This document shows, in pieces, positions 8,115 through 16,138 of a stretch of 64,000 nt of DNA. The notes beneath the pieces are model-generated. The model worked only from the letters and a program-made list of their open reading frames with translations. It was not told the DNA's origin and searched no databases. Origin of the DNA: Myxococcales bacterium (GTDB taxonomy: Bacteria; Myxococcota_A; Polyangia; Haliangiales; Haliangiaceae); NCBI GenBank assembly GCA_016794525.1, contig JAEUJY010000068.1, forward strand, positions 42,801 through 106,800, read 5' to 3'. Position 1 is the stretch's first letter, and the number at the start of each line of letters is the position of its first letter. The position numbers were made by a program, and so were the translations under genes.

Positions 8115-9136
8115 GCGACGTGCTCGAGCAGCCAGCGGGTCTCCTCGACGCCCAGCCGCGGGTCGGCGTGGTCGCTCGAGTAGACGAAGCCGTCGGGCAG
8201 CGGCTTGCCGGCCGGCCGCTCGGCGCCCTGGTGGAACGCGTACTCGGGATAGATCACCATCAGCTCGCCCAGGTCGGCGGCGCGGCGCGCCTCCTCGGCC
8301 GAGAGCAGCACCTCGTGCAGCTTCTCGCCGGGGCGAATGCCGATCGTCTCGCGCGGCACGCCGGGCGCCATCGCCTCGGCGAGCGTGACGATGTCGGTGG
8401 TCGGCAGCTTGGGCACGAAGATCTCGCCGCCGGTCATCAGCTCGAGGCCGCGCAGCACCAGCGCGATCGCGTCGCTCATGCGGATCCAGAAGCGGGTCAT
8501 CCGCTCGTCGGTGATCGTGATGCGCCCGCCGTCGCGCTGCGACTCGAACAGCGGGATGACGCTGCCGGCCGAGCCCATGACGTTGCCGTAGCGCACCAGC
8601 GAGAACCGGGTCGCGAGGTCGCCGACGTAGGCGTTGGCCGCGACCAGGAGCTTCTCCATGCACAGCTTGGTGGCGCCGTAGAGGTTGGCGGGGGCGACCG
8701 CCTTGTCGGTCGACAGCGCGATGATCCGCGGCACGCGGTTGGCCAGCGCGGCCTCGATCAGGTTGCGGGCGCCGACGACGTTGGTCTGCACCGCCTCGAT
8801 CGGGTTGTACTCGCAGATCGGCACGTGCTTCATCGCCGCGGCGTGGACGACGACGTCGACCCCGCGCAGCGCGGTGGTCAGGCGGTCGCGATCGCGGACG
8901 TCGCCGACGAAGAACCGCAGCCGCGGATCGCGCAGCGTGCGCTCGAGCTGGTAGTGCTTCTGCTCGTCGCGCGAGAAGACGATCACCTTCTTGGGGTTGC
9001 CCTGGCTGATCAGCGCCTGGACGAAGGCGCGCCCGAACGAGCCGGTGCCGCCGGTGACCAGCACGACCTGATCGTCGACGGTGTGGATCGATTGGCGGGT
9101 GCGAGCCGCGAGCGACGAGGGCAGCTGTGGGGTCAT
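8111..9136 (-). CDS. pseB: UDP-N-acetylglucosamine 4,6-dehydratase (inverting)
   Basis: 341-residue extended short-chain dehydrogenase that performs the first step of pseudaminic acid synthesis, dehydration and C5 inversion of UDP-GlcNAc. The NAD(P) loop is VLVTGGTGSFGRAFV near residue 25. Family hallmarks follow: VVHAAAMKHVPICEYNP, the catalytic region ALSTDKAVAPANLYGATK (Lys in the place typical of PseB/FlaA1) and LVRYGNVMGS. The ATG at 9136 overlaps the pseC stop by 4 bases. Length and motifs fit PseB closely. Confidence 0.95.
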   Translation of the reverse strand: MTPQLPSSLAARTRQSIHTVDDQVVLVTGGTGSFGRAFVQALISQGNPKKVIVFSRDEQKHYQLERTLRDPRLRFFVGDVRDRDRLTTALRGVDVVVHAAAMKHVPICEYNPIEAVQTNVVGARNLIEAALANRVPRIIALSTDKAVAPANLYGATKLCMEKLLVAANAYVGDLATRFSLVRYGNVMGSAGSVIPLFESQRDGGRITITDERMTRFWIRMSDAIALVLRGLELMTGGEIFVPKLPTTDIVTLAEAMAPGVPRETIGIRPGEKLHEVLLSAEEARRAADLGELMVIYPEYAFHQGAERPAGKPLPDGFVYSSDHADPRLGVEETRWLLEHVA

Positions 9137-10356
9137 GGCCGGAGCTCCGCGAGGGTGGTGGCCAGCGCCGCGACGATCGCGTGCACGTCGGCCGAGGTCA
9201 GGTCGGGGTACAGCGGCAGGCTGAGCGTGCGCTGGTAGTAGGCGTCGGTGCCGGGGCGCGGCCGCGGCGGCTCGGCGCCGGGGCGATCGCGGTGGAACGG
9301 GTGGCTGGGCAGCGGGATGTAGTGGACCTGGGTGCCGACGCCGCGCGCCGCGAGGCCGCGCATCAGCGCGCCGCGATCGACGCCGAGGCCGGCGAAGTCG
9401 ATCGCCACGGCGAACAGGTGGTAGGCGTGGTCGCGGTCGGGCAGCTCGGGCGGCGCCGCGACCCAGCCCGACGGCAGCTGGGCGGCGAGCTCGGCGCGGT
9501 AGGTCGCGGCCAGCGCGCGCCGCGCCGCCAGGAACTTCGGCAGCCGGGCCAGCTGCGAGGTGCCGAGCGCGCACAGCACGTCGGGCAGCCGGTAGTTGAA
9601 GCCCTGCTCGACGACCTCGTGGTACCAGGGGCCGGGGCTGGGGATCGACAGCCGCGCCGGATCGCGCTCGATGCCGTGGTGGCGCAGGCGCAGCACCCGC
9701 GCGTGGTGGTGCGGGTCGCGCATCAGCACCGCGCCGCCCTCGCCGGTCGTGATGTGCTTGACCGGGTGGAACGACAGCGCGACCGCGTCGCTGGTGGCGG
9801 CGCCGATCATCGCGCCGCGGTAGCGCGCGCCGAGCGCGTGGCAGGCGTCCTCGATCAGGAACAGGCCGTGGGTCTGGGCCAGCGCGGTGAGCGCGGCGAG
9901 GTCGCACGGCTGACCGGCGAGGTGGACCGCGACGATCGCGCGGGTGCGCGGGCCGATCAGCGCCGCGACGGCGGCCGGGTCGAGGTTGCCGGTGACCGGG
10001 TCGACGTCCGCGAACCGGACGGCGAGGCCGGCCTGGTACGCGGCCGACGCGGTGGCCGAGAACGTGATCGGCGACGTGATGATCTCGTCGCCCGGCGCCA
10101 GGCCGAGCCCGAGGTACGCGAGGTGCAGCGCCGCGGTGCCGTTGGCGCACGCCGCGACGTGGGGGGCGCCGAGGAACGCGCCCAGCGCGTCCTCGAAGGT
10201 GGCGACCGCCGGGCCGCAGGTCAGGAAGCCGCTGGTCAGCGCGGCGGTGACCGCGGCGACGTCGTCGGCGTCGATGCTCTGGCGCCCGTAGGGGTAGCGC
10301 AGCGGCGCGGGCTGGGAGGGCGGCTGGGGGGCCAGGACGGCCATGCCGCCGACCAT
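9133..10356 (-). CDS. pseC: UDP-4-amino-4,6-dideoxy-N-acetyl-beta-L-altrosamine transaminase
   Basis: 407-residue PLP-dependent aminotransferase of the DegT/DnrJ/EryC1 family, second step of the Pse pathway. The Schiff-base Lys is in SFHPVKHITTGEGG (residue 200); LIEDACHALGARY and FNYRLPDVLCALG are also typical. An alternative start at Met5 (10344) gives a better fit to the family N-terminus and lies 2 bases downstream of the transcript start predicted from a weak sigma54-like element at 10357-10372. It is followed by pseB with a 4-base overlap. Confidence 0.94.
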   Translation of the reverse strand: MVGGMAVLAPQPPSQPAPLRYPYGRQSIDADDVAAVTAALTSGFLTCGPAVATFEDALGAFLGAPHVAACANGTAALHLAYLGLGLAPGDEIITSPITFSATASAAYQAGLAVRFADVDPVTGNLDPAAVAALIGPRTRAIVAVHLAGQPCDLAALTALAQTHGLFLIEDACHALGARYRGAMIGAATSDAVALSFHPVKHITTGEGGAVLMRDPHHHARVLRLRHHGIERDPARLSIPSPGPWYHEVVEQGFNYRLPDVLCALGTSQLARLPKFLAARRALAATYRAELAAQLPSGWVAAPPELPDRDHAYHLFAVAIDFAGLGVDRGALMRGLAARGVGTQVHYIPLPSHPFHRDRPGAEPPRPRPGTDAYYQRTLSLPLYPDLTSADVHAIVAALATTLAELRP

Positions 10357-10372
10357 TGCGAACCCCGCGCCA
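10357..10372 (-). promoter_or_regulatory. Weak sigma54-like element overlapping the pseC start
   Basis: On the minus strand TGGCGCGGGGTTCGCA keeps GG-N10-GC spacing and differs from TGGCACG-N4-TTGCA at two positions. It abuts the annotated pseC ATG (10356); transcription would start near 10346, usable only if translation begins at Met5 (10344). A 10-bp-stem palindrome lies 45-68 bases upstream. Confidence 0.25.
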
Positions 10373-10416
10373 AGCCCGCCCTCGCGATCTCGCCGGGTTG
10401 CGGCGGCGCGCCGCCG

Positions 10417-10440
10417 GCTGCCGTCATGGCTGACGGCAGC
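10417..10440. promoter_or_regulatory. Perfect palindrome GCCGTCA-N4-TGACGGC between fliT and pseC
   Basis: A 10-bp perfect stem (GCTGCCGTCA / TGACGGCAGC) encloses the loop TGGC, starting 7 bases after the fliT stop and 61 bases before the pseC start. Its core GCCGTCA-N4-TGACGGC recurs with a different spacer upstream of fliC (13402-13419). It could be the terminator hairpin of the fliD-fliS-fliT unit, an activator-binding site for pseC, or both. The GTCA-N4-TGAC core recalls the FleQ box of Pseudomonas (GTCA-N6-TGAC). Confidence 0.45.
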
Positions 10441-10446
10441 GTGGCG

Positions 10447-10740
10447 TCAGACCCGGCGCTGGGCGCGGCGCACCGCGACCAGCCGCTCGGCGACCGCGTG
10501 GCGCGCGAGGCCGAGCGCCGCCAGCCACGCCTGGTCGCGGCGGGCCAGCTCCTCGGCGAGGTCCAGCCCCGCCGGGGTGGGCGCGTGCGGGGTCGCGGCC
10601 TCGAGCGCGTTGAGCAGCGTCGCGCGGGTCGCGATCATCGCGTCGAACGCGGCCAGCACCGCCTCGGGGTCGGCCGCGTCGGGCGGCGGCGTCGTGACCT
10701 CGACCAGCTGGGCCAGCAGCTCGGTGACCGCGGCGCTCAC
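10447..10740 (-). CDS. FliT-like flagellar export chaperone
   Basis: 97-residue, almost wholly helical, Ala/Leu-rich protein. Similarity to FliT is by size, helical heptad composition and position directly after fliS, as in many fliDST operons; there is no sharp sequence motif. FliT binds FliD and prevents its premature assembly. The GTG start at 10740 overlaps the fliS stop (GTGA), so translation is coupled; upstream in-frame codons lie inside fliS and lack conservation. It is the last gene of the fliD-fliS-fliT unit and is followed at once by a strong hairpin. Confidence 0.65.
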   Translation of the reverse strand: MSAAVTELLAQLVEVTTPPPDAADPEAVLAAFDAMIATRATLLNALEAATPHAPTPAGLDLAEELARRDQAWLAALGLARHAVAERLVAVRRAQRRV

Positions 10741-11108
10741 GGCTGGCCTCGGGCCGCGGCGAACGCGTCGCGCAGATCGGTCATGACCTGGCTCGCGGCG
10801 TCGAGCGGGGGCGTGGCCAGCGTGCAGTTGGCCGCGGTGAGCTGCTCGTCGACGAACTGGTACAGCGCGTCGAGGTTGGCGCACAGCTCGGCGTGCTGGC
10901 CGTGATCGAGCGCGGCGCGCAGCTCGACGACGATCCGCGACGCGTGGCCGAGCGCGGCGGCCTTGGCCGGGATGTCGCGGGCCGCGATCGCGGTCCGCGC
11001 CCTGGCGACGTCGTCGAGGAAGCGGTTGAACAGGCGCGTCAGGATCTCCGGCTTGGACGCCGACTCGAGATCGACCTGACGGTAGGCGACGGCGGCACGG
11101 GCGTACAT
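10737..11108 (-). CDS. fliS: Flagellin export chaperone FliS
   Basis: 123-residue helical chaperone that holds the flagellin C-terminus in the cytoplasm before export. The N-terminus 'YRQVDLESASKPEILTRLFN' (about residues 10-29) is the FliS signature (normally Y-x-x-x-x-x-x-T-A-x-P-x-x-L-I-x-x-L-Y), here slightly diverged, with Lys for the usual aromatic/Ser context before the Pro. Size and gene order (fliD, fliS, FliT-like) are standard. The start ATG has CCGGAGGCCCC-type ribosome sequence upstream. Confidence 0.9.
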   Translation of the reverse strand: MYARAAVAYRQVDLESASKPEILTRLFNRFLDDVARARTAIAARDIPAKAAALGHASRIVVELRAALDHGQHAELCANLDALYQFVDEQLTAANCTLATPPLDAASQVMTDLRDAFAAARGQP

Positions 11109-11127
11109 GGGGCCTCCGGGAATCGGC

Positions 11128-12438
11128 TCAGCCGAGGATGGCGGTCAGGCGCGCGCTCTGCTGCTGCATGTTCGACAGCGCCGACTCGAGCTTGGTGAAC
11201 TGATCGCGCAGGCGCTCGCCGACCTTGGTGGCGGCGTCCTCGATGCGATCGATCTGCTTCTGGTAGGCGGCGGCCTGGCTGTCGAGGGCCTTGCCCTTGG
11301 CGGCGAGGATGCCGTCGCCCGACCGGGCGTACTGGTCCGCCAGGTCGCCGAGCTTGGCGCCGAGGCCGCCGTCGACGAACAGCCGCTCGGCGGCGCGCGG
11401 ATCGGCGGTCAGCGCCGCGGTCAGCTTGCTGTCGTCGATCGACAGCCGGCCGCTGCGGTCGAAGGTGATGCCGAGCCCGGCCAGGGTCTTGCCGCCGTGG
11501 CTGTCGGTCGCGGCCTTGTTCATGGCCAGCTGCAGCTGCCGCAACGAGCTGTCGCCGAACAGCGTGTCCGCGCCCTTGGCGACGCCGCTGTAGCTGAGCT
11601 GGCTGGTCACCAGGTTGGCGGTGGCGTTGAACGCGTCGACCAGCTCCTTGACCTTGGTCTTGACGGCGTCGCCGTCGGAGCTCACGTCGATCGTGGTCTC
11701 GGCCTCGGCCGCGCCGTGGGCGCGCTTGAGCGTCAGCGTCACGCCGCTGGCGGCGTCGGCCACCAGGTTCGTGCTGCGGCTCATCGCGATGCCGTCGAGC
11801 GTGAACCGCGCGTCGCTGGCCGGGATCGTGACGTTGGCGGGCGTGCTCCAGCCGAGGCCGGCGCCGCCGTCGGTGTAGGTCGGGGCGTTGGCGACGCCGG
11901 TCTGGCGCGCGGTCGCGACCAGGCGGTAGTTGGTGCCGTCGAACACCACCGACGCCGTCGACGCCGCGTCCGCGGTGTTGATGCGGTCGGCGATGTCCTG
12001 CAGCGTGTCGGTGGCGGTCCAGCTCACCGACTTGGTGCCGGCGCTGGTGGTGATGTCGATCGAGCCGGTGCCGGCGGCGCCGGCGCCGGCGGTGGCGAAC
12101 GTGCGCGAGGTCGTCACCTGGGCCCGGGCCAAGGCGTCGACGCGCAGGGAATGGGTGGCCGCCGCGGCGCTGCCCGACACCGCCACGCTGGCGTGGTCGG
12201 TGTCGGACAGGGAGGCCTTGGCGGTGCGGAGGTCGGTGGCCTGGTCGATCGCGCGCGCCTTGTCGCGCACGCCGAGCAGGCGGGTGGTGAGATCGTCGAG
12301 GATCGTGCCCCGACGGTTGACGTCGGTGACGCGTTGGCGCAGCACCGTCGCCGACGACTTCTCGGCCGCCACCAGCTGGTCGATCATCGTGGCGGTGTCG
12401 AGGCCGCTCACGAGTCCGTTGAAGTTGATGGTCGACAT
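11128..12438 (-). CDS. fliD: Flagellar filament cap protein FliD (HAP2)
   Basis: 436-residue capping protein that folds flagellin monomers onto the growing filament tip. The N-terminal FliD_N domain has 'NFNGLVSGLDTATMIDQLV' (residues 5-23), and LLDDLTTRLLGVRDK-type helices follow. The central domain is a Ser/Thr/Ala-rich beta region. The C-terminal FliD_C domain holds LSIDDSKLTAAL, then a coiled-coil tail with MQQQSARLTAILG at the end. The length is normal for short FliD proteins. It lies 32 bases downstream of flagellin on the same strand. Confidence 0.94.
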   Translation of the reverse strand: MSTINFNGLVSGLDTATMIDQLVAAEKSSATVLRQRVTDVNRRGTILDDLTTRLLGVRDKARAIDQATDLRTAKASLSDTDHASVAVSGSAAAATHSLRVDALARAQVTTSRTFATAGAGAAGTGSIDITTSAGTKSVSWTATDTLQDIADRINTADAASTASVVFDGTNYRLVATARQTGVANAPTYTDGGAGLGWSTPANVTIPASDARFTLDGIAMSRSTNLVADAASGVTLTLKRAHGAAEAETTIDVSSDGDAVKTKVKELVDAFNATANLVTSQLSYSGVAKGADTLFGDSSLRQLQLAMNKAATDSHGGKTLAGLGITFDRSGRLSIDDSKLTAALTADPRAAERLFVDGGLGAKLGDLADQYARSGDGILAAKGKALDSQAAAYQKQIDRIEDAATKVGERLRDQFTKLESALSNMQQQSARLTAILG

Positions 12439-12470
12439 GGTGGTCCGAGGTCGTCAGGGCACGATCACGC

Positions 12471-13313
12471 CTAGCGGAGGAGCGACAGCGCCGAGTTCGG
12501 CAGCTGGTTGGCCTGCGACAGCACGGCGAGGCCGGCCTGGCTGAGGATCTGCGCCTTGGTGAGCTGCGAGGTCTCGGACGCCACGTCGACGTCGCGGATG
12601 CGCGAGTTCGCGGCCGAGAGGTTCTCGTGCGCGACCGACAGGTTCGAGATCGTGACCTGCATGCGGTTCTGGACCGCGCCGACCTTGGCGCGCGCCGTCG
12701 ACAGCTGCTCGATCGCCTTGTCGAAGGCGCCCAGCGCCGCGCGGGCGTTGGTCGCGGTCGACAGCGACGCCGACGCGATGTGCAGCGAGGTCGAGCCGAG
12801 CGTCGAGGTGGTCAGCTTGGTGATCGACATCGAGATGCGATCGTTGGCCGTGTTCTGCATGCCGACCTGGAACGACAGGCCCGCCGAGGCGGAGCCGTCG
12901 ACCAGCTTCTGGCCGTTGAACTCGGTGACCGCGCTGATGCGGTTGATCTCGTTGCGGAGCTGGCCGAACTCGGTCTGGATGTAGCCGCGCTCGGTGGTGC
13001 CCAGCGTCTGGTTGGCCGACTGCACCGACAGCTCGCGCATGCGGGTGACGATGCCCTGCATCTCGTTCATCGAGCCTTCCGCCACCTGCGACATCGACAC
13101 GCCGTCGTTGGCGTTGCGGCTGGCCTGCGACAGCGACCGCAGGTCGGCCTTGAGGTTCTCGCTGATGCCGAGGCCGGCGGCGTCGTCGGCGGCGTTGTTG
13201 ATGCGCATGCCCGAGGACAGGCGCCCGATCGACGCGGACAGCGCGGTCTGGGTGGTGTTGAGGTTGCGTTGCGCGTTGAGCGACGCGACGTTGGTGAGGA
13301 TCGAGATAGCCAT
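12471..13313 (-). CDS. fliC: Flagellin
   Basis: 280-residue flagellin with short central domain. The N-terminal D0/D1 domain runs from SILTNVASLNAQRNLN through IGRLSSGMRINNAADDAAG and MRELSVQSANQ, and the C-terminal domain holds RIRDVDVASETSQLTKAQI, QAGLAVLSQANQ and the terminal LLR. The hypervariable region is reduced to about 60 residues, so surface-exposed Ser/Thr sites for glycosylation are limited to that region (for example ITKLTTSTLGSTSLH). ATG 13313 has a strong AAGGAG ribosome site 8 bases upstream. The gene appears monocistronic, with hairpins between it and flgL. It is the presumed substrate of the Maf/pseudaminic acid system and the client of FliS. Only one flagellin gene is present here. 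Confidence 0.97.
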   Translation of the reverse strand: MAISILTNVASLNAQRNLNTTQTALSASIGRLSSGMRINNAADDAAGLGISENLKADLRSLSQASRNANDGVSMSQVAEGSMNEMQGIVTRMRELSVQSANQTLGTTERGYIQTEFGQLRNEINRISAVTEFNGQKLVDGSASAGLSFQVGMQNTANDRISMSITKLTTSTLGSTSLHIASASLSTATNARAALGAFDKAIEQLSTARAKVGAVQNRMQVTISNLSVAHENLSAANSRIRDVDVASETSQLTKAQILSQAGLAVLSQANQLPNSALSLLR

Positions 13314-13401
13314 GACGGGAACTCCTTCTTGGTTGTGCTGCGCCTTGCACTGGCTTGATTCGCCTCGATCGCCGCGTTGTTGAGGGGGGTGGGTACGGAT
13401 C

Positions 13402-13419
13402 GCCGTCAAATCTGACGGC
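13402..13419. promoter_or_regulatory. Palindrome GCCGTCA-AATC-TGACGGC upstream of fliC
   Basis: A perfect 7-bp inverted repeat with a 4-base spacer lies 89-106 bases before the fliC ATG. The same half-sites with the same spacing occur between fliT and pseC (10417-10440). The spacing and position fit an activator or repressor dimer site for flagellin. The filament promoter itself (sigma28 or sigma54) could not be recognised in the 85 bases between this site and the ATG. Confidence 0.45.
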
Positions 13420-13430
13420 TCCGGACGCAG

Positions 13431-13467
13431 CGACGCCCCGCGCTGGGGCTGCCAGGGCGGGGCGTCG
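13431..13467 (-). terminator. Strong hairpin downstream of flgL
   Basis: An 11-bp perfect stem (CGACGCCCCGC / GCGGGGCGTCG) with a 15-base loop that can pair further (CTGG/CCAG) begins 20 bases after the flgL stop. There is no U-tract, as is common in GC-rich genomes. It probably ends the flgM-flgN-flgK-flgL transcript before the separately controlled fliC. Confidence 0.55.
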
Positions 13468-13486
13468 TCGTCGGAGGACGGCTCGG

Positions 13487-14371
13487 CTAGCGGCGGCCGG
13501 GGCTGAGCAGCGTCGCGAGCCGCCCGTTGACGGCCTGCGACGCCTCGAGCGCCTGGGTGCGCTGCGCGAGATCGGTCGCCGCGTCGATGATGTCGACCTC
13601 GGTCAGCGACGCGATCCGCGACGTCAGCGAGTTCTCGAGCTCGACGCGGAAGGCGTCGGCGTCCTGGAACACCGCCATCATGCTCCCGACCTCGCCGCGG
13701 GCCTGGCTGACCTGCTCGTGGGCCAGGTCGAGCTCGTCGATCGCGGCCTGGATGCCGGTCAGGTTGTTGGCGCCGAGCGCGGCGGCGAGCCGGCCCAGCG
13801 CCGGCAAGACGTCGACGCCGCCGGCCGCGGCGGCGGTGAGCGCGCTGCCCGACAACGTCGCGCTGGCGGTGGCGCCCTCGCCGGCCTCGAGGTCGCGGCG
13901 GGTGGCGTCGCCGACGAAGACGCCGGCGGCGTCGAACGGCGCGACCAGGCCCTGGGCGCCGGCCAGCACGTACTCGCCGGCGGCGTTGCGGCTGTTGGCC
14001 GAGGCCAGCGCCACCGAGAACAGCCCGGTGACCTGCAGCTGGAGCTTGGCGCGGTCGCCGGCGACGTAGTTGGAGTTGGCGGCCTGGACCGCGATCTGGC
14101 GGGCCTCGCTGAGCACGCCGCCGATCGTCCCCAGCGCCCGCTCGGTCTCGGCGAGCTGATCGCCGCCCAACCCGATCGCGTCGCCGCGGCCGTGGCTGAT
14201 GGCCGCGCGCACCTGCTCGCGACGGGCCTGGATCCACGCGACCGGATCGTCGGAGGCGTGGCGGACCTTGATACCGGACGACACCTGATCCGACAGCTTC
14301 GCGATGTCGGTCTGGGCCGCGCCGATGTGGCCGGCGCTGCGCTCGAGGAGGTGGTGGGCGGTGATGCGCAT
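13487..14371 (-). CDS. flgL: Flagellar hook-filament junction protein FlgL (HAP3)
   Basis: 294-residue flagellin-fold junction protein linking hook to filament with FlgK. The N-terminal helix contains 'DIAKLSDQVSSGIKVRHASD' (residues 23-42) matching the flagellin/FlgL pattern L-x-x-Q-x-SSG-x-R/K-x-x-x-P/A-SDDP. The C-terminal helix has 'DLAQRTQALEASQAVNGRL' ending at residue 287. The central FlgL region includes NRNAAGEYVLAG-like sequence (NSRNAAGEYVLAGAQ), the usual 'GEYLFAG' motif. It is 11 bases downstream of flgK. Confidence 0.93.
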   Translation of the reverse strand: MRITAHHLLERSAGHIGAAQTDIAKLSDQVSSGIKVRHASDDPVAWIQARREQVRAAISHGRGDAIGLGGDQLAETERALGTIGGVLSEARQIAVQAANSNYVAGDRAKLQLQVTGLFSVALASANSRNAAGEYVLAGAQGLVAPFDAAGVFVGDATRRDLEAGEGATASATLSGSALTAAAAGGVDVLPALGRLAAALGANNLTGIQAAIDELDLAHEQVSQARGEVGSMMAVFQDADAFRVELENSLTSRIASLTEVDIIDAATDLAQRTQALEASQAVNGRLATLLSPGRR

Positions 14372-14382
14372 CGAGAGTCCTC

Positions 14383-15750
14383 CTACAGCCGGTCGAGCAG
14401 GTCGCCCAGCATGCCGTCGATCGTCGACAGGAACCGGGTCATCGCCTCGGCCCCGTGCTGGAACTTGACGAGGTTGGACATCTCCTCGTCGAGGTCGACG
14501 CCGGAGAGCGCGTCGCGCAGGTCGCCGAGGTGATCGGAGACCAGCGTGGCGCGATCGGTCTCGCCCTGGGCCTCGTGGGCGCGGCGCCCGAGGCTGCCGA
14601 TCAGATCGATCGCGGCGTCGGTCAGGGTCTGGGTGCCGCCGCTCGCGACCCGCTGCTCGCGCAGCGCGACCAGCGCGAGCGCGCCGCGGTTGTCGCCGGG
14701 GCCAGCGCCGGCGGCGGCGGTGGCGAGCTGGTCGGGGTTGGCGATCACCGCCGGCGCGACGGCGATCGCGGTCGCGGCGCCGGCCGGGCCGGCCAGCGGC
14801 GTGAACAGCGGCCGGCCGCTGACGCCGTCGAGCCCGGCGTTGGCCACGTGGATCGCGTTGACCGACGTCGCGAGATCGAAGGCCAGCTGATCGAGATCGG
14901 CGGCCGCGGTGGCGGCGTCACCGTCGCGGAAGGTGATCTCGCCGGCGAGGCGGCCGCCGGTCAGCGTCGTGGTGACGTCGCGGCGGGTGTTGCCGTCGAC
15001 CAGCTCGACCCGGCGGAAGCCGGTGGCGGGATCGGGCGTGGCCTGGAGGGTGGCGGCGTGGTTGCCGTCGACCAGCACGCCGCCGTCGGGCAGCACCCAG
15101 CGCAGGCGGCCGTCGGGATCGACGCGGCCGCTGCCGCCGATCAGCTCGGCCAGCTGCTTGGCCGCGAGATCGCGGCGGTCGCGCAGCACCGGATCGTTGT
15201 CGATCGTGATCTGGGTGTTGAGGGTGGCCAGCTCCTGGGCGATCGCCGACGCCTGCGCGGTGTGGTCGCGGATGCGCGCGTCGGCGTCGGCCCGGGCCGC
15301 GGCGATCGCGGCGGCGCGCTCGGCCATCCCGTCGGCCAGGTTCTTGGCCGCGGCGATCGCCGCGTCGCGCAGGAGCGAGTCGGTCGGCATCGCCGACACC
15401 CGCTCGAGGCCGGCCCACAACGCCGCGACGCGCGCGTCGATCGACTCGCCGGCGCCGTCGATGCGGGCCTCGAGGTCGAGCAGCGCCGGGGCCTGCGCGC
15501 TGGCGCTGCCGAGGCTGCCGGCGGCGTCGCGCTCGCGCGAGGCCAGCATCAGATCCTGGTAGCGATCCGGCGCCAGCGATCGCACCCCGCCGACCAGCGG
15601 CGCGGCCAGCTCGGCGCGCAGATCGACGCGCTGGCGGGAGTAGCCGAGGGTGTTGACGTTGGCGGCGTTGTTGCTGGCGACGGCGACACCGGTGTGCTGC
15701 GCCGACAGCCCCGCCGCGCCGAGACCTAGCAGCGAGAGCAGGTCGGACAC
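14383..15750 (-). CDS. flgK: Flagellar hook-associated protein FlgK (HAP1)
   Basis: 455-residue hook-filament junction protein. It has the N-terminal rod/hook domain motif (LGLGAAGLSAQHTGVAVASNN, then ANVNTLGYSRQRVDL), conserved among axial proteins as 'aL...N-x-ANvnT-x-GYsrq', and the C-terminal D0 helix 'VDLDEEMSNLVKFQHGAEA' plus MTRFLSTIDGMLGDLL. The start is a GTG (15750) with GAGGTG about 5 bases upstream, 31 bases after flgN. Length is on the short side for FlgK because of a reduced central domain, matching the short flagellin. Confidence 0.94.
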   Translation of the reverse strand: MSDLLSLLGLGAAGLSAQHTGVAVASNNAANVNTLGYSRQRVDLRAELAAPLVGGVRSLAPDRYQDLMLASRERDAAGSLGSASAQAPALLDLEARIDGAGESIDARVAALWAGLERVSAMPTDSLLRDAAIAAAKNLADGMAERAAAIAAARADADARIRDHTAQASAIAQELATLNTQITIDNDPVLRDRRDLAAKQLAELIGGSGRVDPDGRLRWVLPDGGVLVDGNHAATLQATPDPATGFRRVELVDGNTRRDVTTTLTGGRLAGEITFRDGDAATAAADLDQLAFDLATSVNAIHVANAGLDGVSGRPLFTPLAGPAGAATAIAVAPAVIANPDQLATAAAGAGPGDNRGALALVALREQRVASGGTQTLTDAAIDLIGSLGRRAHEAQGETDRATLVSDHLGDLRDALSGVDLDEEMSNLVKFQHGAEAMTRFLSTIDGMLGDLLDRL

Positions 15751-15781
15751 GGGGCACCTCGTGGAGTTCGAGCGGTTGGGG

Positions 15782-16138
15782 TCAGAGCGTGATCGTGCGG
15801 AGCGGCTCGGTGCTGGTCTGACGACGCGCCCGGCGATCGTAGCGATCGTCGGGCGTGCGGCCGAGCAAGGCCGCGACGCCCTCGCGGGCGGCGGCCAGGA
15901 GGGCGACGTTGGCGGACAGCTCGAGGCGGACCCGCGCCAGCAGGCGGCGGCCCTCGCCGTCGAGGGTGGTGGTGGCGTGGCGCTCGAGGGCCTCGACCAA
16001 GGCGTGCTTGCGGGCGGTGAGCGACTCCACCGCGGCGAGGTCAAGGCGCGAGATCGCCCGGCGCTCGTCGGCCATCACCGCCCGCAGCACGACCAGGGTA
16101 TCGACCAGGTCGGCGGCCGGTGAAGGCGGCGCGGTCAT
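15782..16138 (-). CDS. flgN: Flagellar export chaperone FlgN
   Basis: 118-residue helical protein of the FlgN family, chaperone for FlgK and FlgL. The pattern 'ADERRAISRLDLAAVESLTARK' (E/L-rich first helix with a conserved LE..AL..gd...i..l...K) fits FlgN, as does its position between flgM and flgK, the standard order. The ATG at 16138 overlaps the flgM stop (4 bases). The C-terminal 30 residues are Arg-rich. Confidence 0.82.
   Translation of the reverse strand: MTAPPSPAADLVDTLVVLRAVMADERRAISRLDLAAVESLTARKHALVEALERHATTTLDGEGRRLLARVRLELSANVALLAAAREGVAALLGRTPDDRYDRRARRQTSTEPLRTITL

Noticed and set aside
13314..13401. Sigma28 promoter for fliC (GGCGATCG-like -10)
   Set aside because: Only partial -10 likeness and no TAAA-type -35 at the right spacing.
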